From Gallionellales bacterium 39-52-133 (GTDB taxonomy: Bacteria > Pseudomonadota > Gammaproteobacteria > Burkholderiales > Gallionellaceae), in the NCBI GenBank assembly GCA_002278935.1, contig NCJL01000009.1, positions 310,001 through 374,000 on the forward strand: DNA of 64,000 nt, written 5' to 3'. Under the pieces are notes generated by a model, which was not told where the DNA came from, searched no databases, and saw only the letters and a program-made list of their open reading frames with translations. The position numbers were made by a program, and so were the translations under genes. This document shows positions 58,340 through 64,000 of this stretch, in pieces. Every line of letters begins with the position of its first letter. Positions within the stretch are counted from its first letter, which is position 1.

Positions 58340-58519
58340 TTACTTGACTGCATCCTTGATCACTTCCTTGGCATCACCCAAAGCCTTCTCCGCTTTTCCG
58401 GAAATTTGCTTGCTCAGCCCCTTGACCTGCTGGTCCTTGCTGCCGACCAGCTTGCCCGCTTCTTCCTGCACTTTGCCAGCGATATCTTTTGCTACACCTT
58501 TAACCTGATCCTTGTTCAT
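58340..58519 (-). CDS. CsbD family stress protein
   Basis: 59 residues. The sequence NKDQVKGVAKDIAGKVQEE and the repeat-like KLVGSKDQQVKGLSKQ match the CsbD family: small, highly charged, helical, stress-induced proteins. The ribosome-binding site aagga lies 8 nt before ATG. Its role is unknown. It is monocistronic and lies downstream of the DUF6629 gene. Confidence 0.88.
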   Translation of the reverse strand: MNKDQVKGVAKDIAGKVQEEAGKLVGSKDQQVKGLSKQISGKAEKALGDAKEVIKDAVK

Positions 58520-58534
58520 GACATTATCCTTTTA

Positions 58535-59251
58535 TTAATTGCACAGGAAAATCCTGCTGAATGAAATATAAAATGGAATGGCGCCACAGATCTGTGCGCC
58601 AGCCAACAATGCCATGCCAATTAGGATCAGCACGGTTAGGAATTGAGCTGAACCCCCATTACCTTGCCCATTTTCCGAAAAGAAGCACCACACCGAAAAC
58701 AGCGCAACGCTATAAAACCATAGCGCCGCAAAAAACAGCAGCAGGGTCAGCACGCCAAAGAGCCTGACAAAATTGTGGCTGGAAAAGAAAGGTGCAACAC
58801 AGGTCGCGGCAAGATAAAGATCCATCGCCGGATGCTCCCTGACATAAGGCAGCACATAAACCATATTCTCGCTAATCTCCGAAATAACAGGAAACCTGAT
58901 TATCGAATACAGCAGGTACAGACTAAGCGAAAGACCGACAGCCTGAAATCCCCAGATTACCTTTTTGCGCCAGGCCACCGTCTCTATCAGGCCGATGGCA
59001 AAGGGCACATACAAGGGCCACAGCACATGCGAAAACAGGGTAAACAGATACGTCATCGCCACATTAAGCAATGCTGCCTCAAACCTGAAGGACAGCCATA
59101 ACATACCCTCAACGAGTTGTTGCGCACCAAACAACAACGGAATCATTGCAAAGGGAATCTCTGCCTGGCGCCTGACCATTTTTACGGTGATTCCGCCGAA
59201 CGCAATCAGTGAAACGCCTGCTGCAAAACTCACACTTGCTGAAAAACACAT
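58535..59251 (-). CDS. DUF6629 membrane protein
   Basis: 238 residues with about seven hydrophobic helices. The N-terminus MCFSASVSFAAGVSLIAFG and the FGAQQLVEGMLWL motif are typical of this small uncharacterised membrane-protein family. Followed by csbD-like after 15 nt, so they may be co-transcribed. Substrate or partner unknown. Confidence 0.85.
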   Translation of the reverse strand: MCFSASVSFAAGVSLIAFGGITVKMVRRQAEIPFAMIPLLFGAQQLVEGMLWLSFRFEAALLNVAMTYLFTLFSHVLWPLYVPFAIGLIETVAWRKKVIWGFQAVGLSLSLYLLYSIIRFPVISEISENMVYVLPYVREHPAMDLYLAATCVAPFFSSHNFVRLFGVLTLLLFFAALWFYSVALFSVWCFFSENGQGNGGSAQFLTVLILIGMALLAGAQICGAIPFYISFSRIFLCN

Positions 59252-59325
59252 ATCAACTTTCCTTTAAAGGCGAACGGATGAACAAGGGCACAATAGCCGG
59301 CCTGCAAAATAATTTTCATACCCTG

Positions 59326-59354
59326 AAAAAAAAGCCGGGAGACTTCCCGGCTTT
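59326..59354 (-). terminator. Terminator after the outer-membrane barrel gene
   Basis: aaagccggga-gac-tcccggcttt with an eight-T run when read on the minus strand, 17 nt after the stop codon of the barrel gene. Confidence 0.88.
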
Positions 59355-59371
59355 CCCTGTGCATCTTTAAC

Positions 59372-59851
59372 TTAGAACGACGACCGCAAGTTTACGCCCC
59401 AATTGGTGGCTATCGTGTCAATACCGCTGGACGCATCCAGCAGCCTGCCGAAATTTTCGTACTCAATACGCAGACTAACGCCGGATGCAGCGTTAAAGGC
59501 CACACCAAAACCGGTCAGAAGCTCCCTGTTGCTGGTAGAACCGCCAAATTTTGTGTAATTTTCTGTTGTACCTATTTTGCCGAATATATCGAAGGCGTCA
59601 CTAAGCGGCAGCGTGCCGACAGCCGCCAGAGACACGGCATCGGCATCCTTGCCGCGAAAACCTCCAAAATTATTGTACGCAAGTTCGACTCCCAAAACTG
59701 GAAGAATCTGAATACCGAGAAACAGTTTATAGGAAGTATTTTCCTGGTCAGTTGTCGCAAGACCAACCCCGGCTCCCACATATGCCTGCGCCGACAGCGG
59801 AACCGCCAGCAGTGCAACACTCATCGTCATTGCCAATAATAGTTTCTTCAT
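59372..59851 (-). CDS. Outer membrane beta-barrel protein
   Basis: 159 residues from ATG 59851, selected for aggagaag upstream. The signal peptide is MKKLLLAMTMSVALLAVPLSAQA. The mature part alternates polar and hydrophobic residues through about eight strands (GAGVGLATTDQE, KLFLGIQILPVLGVELAYNNF, GVSLRIEYENFG) and ends with a terminal Phe, as required for BAM insertion. OmpA/OmpX-like fold. Divergent from the first Crp gene, with a degenerate GTA-N8-TAC-type site between them. Confidence 0.85.
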   Translation of the reverse strand: MKKLLLAMTMSVALLAVPLSAQAYVGAGVGLATTDQENTSYKLFLGIQILPVLGVELAYNNFGGFRGKDADAVSLAAVGTLPLSDAFDIFGKIGTTENYTKFGGSTSNRELLTGFGVAFNAASGVSLRIEYENFGRLLDASSGIDTIATNWGVNLRSSF

Positions 59852-59983
59852 TTGCTTCTCCTGAAAGGTATTTACGGAGGCAGAATTGTAGGCAGACTGT
59901 GGCGCAGAGTATGTGCGCTGACACACTCAATATGTTTATTTTCCGGGATTAAAATCCGCAACAAAAATACCTGAACAGGCAAC

Positions 59984-59999
59984 TGTACGTTATCGCACA
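59984..59999. promoter_or_regulatory. Degenerate GTA-N8-TAC-like site between barrel gene and Crp gene 1
   Basis: tgtacgttatcgcaca is an imperfect palindrome resembling the perfect site at 61210-61229 (matching tgtacg...cg-aca). It sits in the 311-bp divergent region between the outer-membrane gene and the first Crp-type gene. Confidence 0.45.
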
Positions 60000-60162
60000 T
60001 ACAGCAAAGCAGGCCTGCTGTAGATTGGCAACTGATTACAAGCCGGCAAATGGAACACCCGCTCTGAAATATTGTGCCGACTAGGAACATCGGCCTGGCA
60101 TTTCTGCATTTCCGTTTACCCGATATACATAAACCAGAATGCCAACATACAGGAATAGTCCA

Positions 60163-60903
60163 ATGCCCATTGCGATTCGCGCTCCTGATGCCAACAGTCT
60201 GCTAGCTGCCCTGCCCTATGTAGACACTCACATGTCCCCGGACAGCCTGGAGCAGATCACACTGAATTTTGGCGAAGTCATTTACCGCTCCGGCGAACCG
60301 ATACGCCATGTTTACTTTCCCGTCGATGCGCTCGTATCGCTGCTCACGCTGGCAGAAGGCCATCAGGCGCTTGAAGTCGGCCTGGTTGGCCACGAAGGCA
60401 TGCTAGGCATTCCACTGGCGCTGGGCGTGAGCAACTCTCCCGCAAGTGCACTGGTCATCGGGCCGGGCACGGCGTGGCGCATGACCGCCGAAAAATTTAT
60501 CCAGGAATTTGACCGGAACAAACTGCTGCAGAGCGAGGTGTATCGCTACACCTACGATCTGATGGTGCAAATGACCCAGACCGCAGCCTGCAACCGCTTT
60601 CACCAGGTCGAGGCACGCCTCGCGCGCTGGTTGCTGATGACGCGCGATCGCGTGCGCTCGGATAAATTTCACCTGACGCACGACCTGCTTGCCAACATGC
60701 TGGGCGTGCGCAGGGTTGGCGTGACCAAGGCCGCCGGTTCGTTGCGACTACGCAAGCTCATCAGTTACAACCGCGGTGAAATCAACATCCTAGACGGCGC
60801 CGGCCTCGAAGCCGCCGCCTGCCATTGTTACCAGGTGGTCAAGGATATGCACGAAGTTGCGCACCCCCGGGAGCCTGCAGACATCCGGGAATCTTCCGTA
60901 TAA
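60163..60903 (+). CDS. Crp/Fnr-type transcriptional regulator 1
   Basis: 246 residues from ATG 60163, which has agga 9 nt upstream. The N-terminal cyclic-nucleotide-binding-like domain (about 15-140) includes FGEVIYRSGEPIRHVYFPVDALVSLL and GHEGMLGIPLALG; the C-terminal winged helix carries LTHDLLANMLGVRRVGVTKAAGSLR. The cysteines of FNR-type iron-sulfur sensors are absent and the cAMP-contact residues are not conserved, so the signal is unknown. It is a paralogue of the regulator at 61351. Confidence 0.9.
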   Translation: MPIAIRAPDANSLLAALPYVDTHMSPDSLEQITLNFGEVIYRSGEPIRHVYFPVDALVSLLTLAEGHQALEVGLVGHEGMLGIPLALGVSNSPASALVIGPGTAWRMTAEKFIQEFDRNKLLQSEVYRYTYDLMVQMTQTAACNRFHQVEARLARWLLMTRDRVRSDKFHLTHDLLANMLGVRRVGVTKAAGSLRLRKLISYNRGEINILDGAGLEAAACHCYQVVKDMHEVAHPREPADIRESSV

Positions 60904-61010
60904 ATTTTATCCGGCTTCCGCTGTTTAACCGCGCTCACAAATACCCGCTTGCTCGCAATGCAAGCAAGCAAGCAATAATTTTGCCTGCAATTCCACCCGA
61001 TCAATAAAAA

Positions 61011-61041
61011 GGTCCGGATGCGGGGTTACCGCATCCGGACC
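61011..61041 (-). terminator. Stem-loop between the two Crp genes
   Basis: A perfect 13-bp stem (ggtccggatgcgg / ccgcatccggacc) with loop GGTTA; on the minus strand a T run follows it. No minus-strand gene is known upstream, so it may end an antisense or small RNA, or serve Crp gene 1 on the plus strand. Confidence 0.6.
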
Positions 61042-61209
61042 AAGGCACTGCAGGTCTTTAATCAGGGGGAGAACTAAAAACCCATGCGCATCATCTCCCC
61101 TTTTTGCAGTACGTTCTGTCTGGTAACGCACACAGGACAATAAAACTTGCATGACCCAGGCAAGACCCGTTTCCGCGTTAGTTTCCGCATAGTTGCACGC
61201 CGGCCGCCA

Positions 61210-61229
61210 TATGTACGCTAGCGTACATA
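61210..61229. promoter_or_regulatory. Perfect 20-bp palindrome (GTA-N8-TAC) upstream of Crp gene 2
   Basis: tatgtacgctagcgtacata is fully self-complementary and contains GTA-N8-TAC, a spacing used by Crp/NtcA-type dimers. It lies 122 bp before the start of the second Crp gene, with AT-rich hexamers (tatagt, tataag) downstream that could be its -10. Probable operator for one or both Crp paralogues. Confidence 0.65.
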
Positions 61230-61350
61230 CACCCCCCCGGCCATATAGTGTATAAGTATCTCTGCAACGTGGATTTAACAGCCTCCTCCATTTCCGGAAA
61301 TACCCTGTTTTTCCTGTTGCCCTCATCTGTTGCACGCACTGGAAACCACA

Positions 61351-62172
61351 ATGGCCACAATCAAGCCCGCACAGAATAGTCCCGCACAAAATCATCTGCT
61401 CGCCTCATTGCCAGCAGAAGTTTTCGACCGTCTCTCCAGCAGCCTGGAATTGATTTCGATGAAGCTCGGTGAAGTCATTTGCGAATCAGGCGGCCAGCTG
61501 CAATACGTATATTTCCCCACCAGCGCCATACTCTCCTTGCATTATGTAATGGAAGACGGTGCATCCTCTGAAATAGCGGGGGTGGGCAATGAAGGCGTAC
61601 TGGGCGTTTCGCTATTCATGGGCGGCAATACCACGCCCAGCCGCGCTACCGTGCAGACGGCCGGCTTCGGTTACCGGCTCAAGGGCCGCATGATGCTGGA
61701 TGAATTCAAACGCAGCGGCATGTTTCATGACTTGTTGCTGCGTTATGCCCAGGCACTGATGACGCAGATATCACAGACCGCCGTATGCAACCGCCACCAT
61801 TCGGTGGAGCAGCAACTGTGTCGCTGGTTATTGCTGACACTTGACCGCCTGCCATCAAGCGAACTGACCATGACACAGGAACTCATCGCCAGCATGCTGG
61901 GTGTGCGACGTGAGGGTATCACCGAAACTGCAGGCAACCTGCAGCGCGCCGGGCTGATCAGTTATCGACGTGGCCACATCACCGTGATTGACCGTGTCGG
62001 GCTGGAGTTACGCGCCTGCGAGTGCTACAACATAGTTAAAAAAGAATTTCACCGCCTGCTGCACGATACCGGCACCAGCAAGGGCATGCAGGCAAGCCCG
62101 CGCCCTATGACAGGCAATCCCGCTGCAACTTCCAGCTTGCGCAGCACGGAGCTGTCCAGGGAACGCCAATAA
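61351..62172 (+). CDS. Crp/Fnr-type transcriptional regulator 2
   Basis: 273 residues from ATG 61351; the TTG seven codons upstream is rejected. Same architecture as regulator 1: LGEVICESGGQLQYVYFPTSAILSL in the sensor domain, GNEGVLGVSLFMG, and the winged helix (TMTQELIASMLGVRREGITETAGNL). A disordered, Ser/Pro-rich C-terminal extension of about 30 residues follows. Paralogue of the gene at 60163. The perfect palindrome upstream suggests autoregulation. Confidence 0.9.
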   Translation: MATIKPAQNSPAQNHLLASLPAEVFDRLSSSLELISMKLGEVICESGGQLQYVYFPTSAILSLHYVMEDGASSEIAGVGNEGVLGVSLFMGGNTTPSRATVQTAGFGYRLKGRMMLDEFKRSGMFHDLLLRYAQALMTQISQTAVCNRHHSVEQQLCRWLLLTLDRLPSSELTMTQELIASMLGVRREGITETAGNLQRAGLISYRRGHITVIDRVGLELRACECYNIVKKEFHRLLHDTGTSKGMQASPRPMTGNPAATSSLRSTELSRERQ

Positions 62173-62389
62173 TAACGATATGAAGCAGGCAGGATTAGCG
62201 TATAAGACATACAGTCTGTCTGGTCCGGCACAATAAACCCGGGACTCGCACCTTTAAACCTGCATCCCATTCCTGTCTGGCTTCCACGATGTGGATCGAC
62301 TTCATCCAGTTTGCAGAAAGGCTAGCCATGACAAAAATTTTTCTTTTACATTTATCAACCACCCGACCCATGAGTAAAATCAAACCCGC

Positions 62390-64000
62390 ATGAAAACCAA
62401 CCATAAAACAATTTCCTGGCTTGTTGCTGCCGTGCTGCTGCTTGCGCTGGGCATCGTGCTTGCGTTTATGGCCTTCAGGCAAATCGAAGACGCCGCCACG
62501 GTACAACGAGAAACCCATAAAGTTCTCAGCAGCGCGGGCAACCTCATGTCAGCATTAAGCGATGCCGAGACCAGCCAGCGCGGCTATTTGCTGACCGGCG
62601 ACGCAAGCTTTCTGCAACCGTATCTGGCCGTGCGCGACAGCATCAAAGGGCAGCTGCAGGAACTGCACCGCCTTACCCAGCTCGGTGACGCGCAGAAACA
62701 TCTGGATAGCATGACGCCGCTGGTGGATGCCAAGCTGGCTCACCTGGCGCAGGCGATAGCGCTGCGCCGCGGCAACAGGACGGCAGAAGCCCTGGCGCTG
62801 GTACGCAGCACCAAAGGTCAGCAGCTGATGCAGGACATTCGCGACGAGATGGATCACTTCATCCGGCTGGAAGAAAACGCGCTGGCTCTGCGCGAAGCAG
62901 AACTGCAGGCCAGCATGCGCCATCTGTTTATCGTGATTGTCAGCGCCAGCCTGTTTGCGCTGCTGTTTGCACTTGCTTTTGTCTGGCTGCTCTATCGCAA
63001 TACGCAGCAACAACTCAAGAATTTGCTGCTTCACGAAACCCGGCAACTGCTGGCAGGCCAGGAGGCGGTCAATAAGCAACTGCAACAGAACAACCTGACC
63101 CTGCAGCTGAGCGAGGAAAAACTTGCGGTCACGCTCAACTCCATTGGCGATGCCGTGATCGCCACCGATGCCGACGCGCGCGTAACGCTGCTGAACCCGC
63201 TGGCCGAACAGCTCACCGGCTGGACCCAGCAACAGGCCAGCGGTCGCCCGATAGCGGAAATTTTCAATATCATCAACAAGGAAACCCGCCTGCCCGCCAC
63301 GATCCCGGTCATGGATACACTGGAGCATGGCACGATACAGGGGCTTGCCAACCACACCGTACTGATTGCCGCCGATGGCAGCGAGTGCGATATCGCCGAC
63401 AGCTGCGCGCCTATACGCGACAACGAGGGCCATGTGGCCGGCGCCGTGCTGGTGTTCCGCAATGTGTCGGGTGAATATGCCGTGCAACAGGCCCTGCGCG
63501 ACAGTGCCGCGCAGATCCAGACCATACTCAACACCGTGGTGGACGGCATCATCACCCTGCATGCCCGCGGCGGCATGATCGAGACCATCAACCCCGCCGC
63601 CGAGAAAATGTTTGGCTATACGGCTGCCGAATTGAGCGGACAAAATTTCAGCCTGCTGATACCCGAACTCAACCAGGACCAGCGCAATGGTTCGCTCGAG
63701 TATTACAGTGCAAGCGACGAAGCGCGTGCCAGCGGCCTGGGACGCGAAGTGTCGGGCCAGCGCAAGGACGGCAGCCATTTCCCGCTGGAGATTGCGGTCA
63801 GCGAAATGTCGCTGGGCGGTCAGCGTTACTTCACCGGCATTTTGCGCGATATCACCACCCGCAAACAGGCGGAAGAAGCGCTGCTCAAGGCGGGCGCGTT
63901 GCAGAACGCGATTTTCAACAGTGCGAACTTCTCCAGCATTGCCACCGATGCCAAGGGTGTGATCCAGATTTTCAACGTCGGTGCCGAGCGCATGCTGGGC
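62390..64000 (+). CDS. CHASE3-PAS sensor kinase, N-terminal part (runs off window)
   Basis: Open from ATG 62390 to the window end, 537 codons. TM1 about 10-30, a CHASE3 periplasmic domain (about 35-175, with DAETSQRGYLLTGDASFLQPY), TM2 about 181-204, a coiled segment, then at least two complete PAS domains and the start of a third (SIGDAVIATDADARVTLLN; TVVDGIITLHARGGMIETINPAAEKMFGY; ANFSSIATDAKGVIQIFNVG). The kinase or cyclase output domain lies beyond the edge. It is likely a hybrid sensor kinase. It follows two Crp genes, which could share the pathway. Confidence 0.88.
   Translation, partial: MKTNHKTISWLVAAVLLLALGIVLAFMAFRQIEDAATVQRETHKVLSSAGNLMSALSDAETSQRGYLLTGDASFLQPYLAVRDSIKGQLQELHRLTQLGDAQKHLDSMTPLVDAKLAHLAQAIALRRGNRTAEALALVRSTKGQQLMQDIRDEMDHFIRLEENALALREAELQASMRHLFIVIVSASLFALLFALAFVWLLYRNTQQQLKNLLLHETRQLLAGQEAVNKQLQQNNLTLQLSEEKLAVTLNSIGDAVIATDADARVTLLNPLAEQLTGWTQQQASGRPIAEIFNIINKETRLPATIPVMDTLEHGTIQGLANHTVLIAADGSECDIADSCAPIRDNEGHVAGAVLVFRNVSGEYAVQQALRDSAAQIQTILNTVVDGIITLHARGGMIETINPAAEKMFGYTAAELSGQNFSLLIPELNQDQRNGSLEYYSASDEARASGLGREVSGQRKDGSHFPLEIAVSEMSLGGQRYFTGILRDITTRKQAEEALLKAGALQNAIFNSANFSSIATDAKGVIQIFNVGAERMLG

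Larger units (their letters stand above)
60904..61350. other. Intergenic region between the two Crp-type genes
   Basis: 447 bp without a convincing gene. It contains the stem-loop at 61011-61041 and the perfect palindrome at 61210-61229. Short reading frames in it have no ribosome-binding site. A small RNA in this gap is possible. Confidence 0.5.

Noticed and set aside
60925..61395. 156-codon minus-strand frame between the Crp genes
   Set aside because: It spans a palindromic operator and a stem-loop, is rich in Cys and Arg, and lacks a ribosome-binding site.
63256..63285. Similar AT-rich word in the sensor kinase (attttcaatatcatcaa)
   Set aside because: It encodes the IFNIIN stretch common in PAS domains and does not fit the repeat outside that.

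Overview
The window reads as chromosomal DNA of a betaproteobacterium, most likely of the Nitrosomonadales/Gallionellaceae type. This is an inference from gene order and protein style, not from a 16S gene. The main support is a long minus-strand housekeeping block in a betaproteobacterial arrangement: ndk-rlmN-pilW-rodZ-ispG-hisS-yfgM-bamB-der, then hfq-hflX-hflK-hflC-DUF2065-hisZ-purA, tRNA-Leu, and rnr-rlmB.

Layout. 1-2070: minus-strand Tat-exported flavin amine oxidase-like protein coupled to a cut-off membrane protein, then a 162-bp MITE-like element. 2237-4460: small cytochrome c, M23 peptidase, and a frameshifted exported protein. 4554-9565: tight minus-strand operon of an SPFH protein, two zinc-ribbon DUF4178 proteins, a 45-residue membrane peptide, DUF350 and a membrane-anchored spermidine-synthase-like enzyme. 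9780-10619: inverse-autotransporter beta barrel with no passenger. 10665-29330: the housekeeping block. 29472-32508: C4-dicarboxylate-type TRAP transporter with a terminator between dctP and dctQM. 32600-37046: tilS, accA and two less-known genes. 37213-37696: intact RHH/RelE toxin-antitoxin pair. 37767-39684: lolC-lolD. 39686-40590: a second toxin-antitoxin locus with a frameshifted toxin, flanked by a 24-bp perfect inverted repeat. 40628-45377: CYTH-CHAD protein, pepN, BFD-like ferredoxin.

45746-48161 is a run of three gene cassettes, each ended by an attC site, with no integrase in view (a CALIN). The first encodes a protein with a HEPN-like motif, the second an unknown soluble protein, the third an AT-rich exported protein. 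48333-56942: Tat amidohydrolase, leuA divergent from an Lrp-type regulator, lemA-TPM-TPM operon, an NAGGN-type amidotransferase without its usual partner, and DUF302. 57125-64000: AI-2E transporter, CsbD, DUF6629, an outer-membrane barrel, two paralogous Crp-type regulators and the start of a CHASE3-PAS sensor kinase.

Non-coding structure is rich. There are four copies of a 100-130 bp C-tract palindromic repeat, and six copies of an AT-rich element that contains an IHF-like consensus. Two GTA-N8-TAC-type sites (one perfect 20-bp palindrome, one degenerate) lie upstream of the paired Crp genes, and there are several strong terminators. The most unusual elements are the cassette array, the SPFH/DUF4178/DUF350/aminopropyltransferase module, and the repeat-flanked broken toxin locus.
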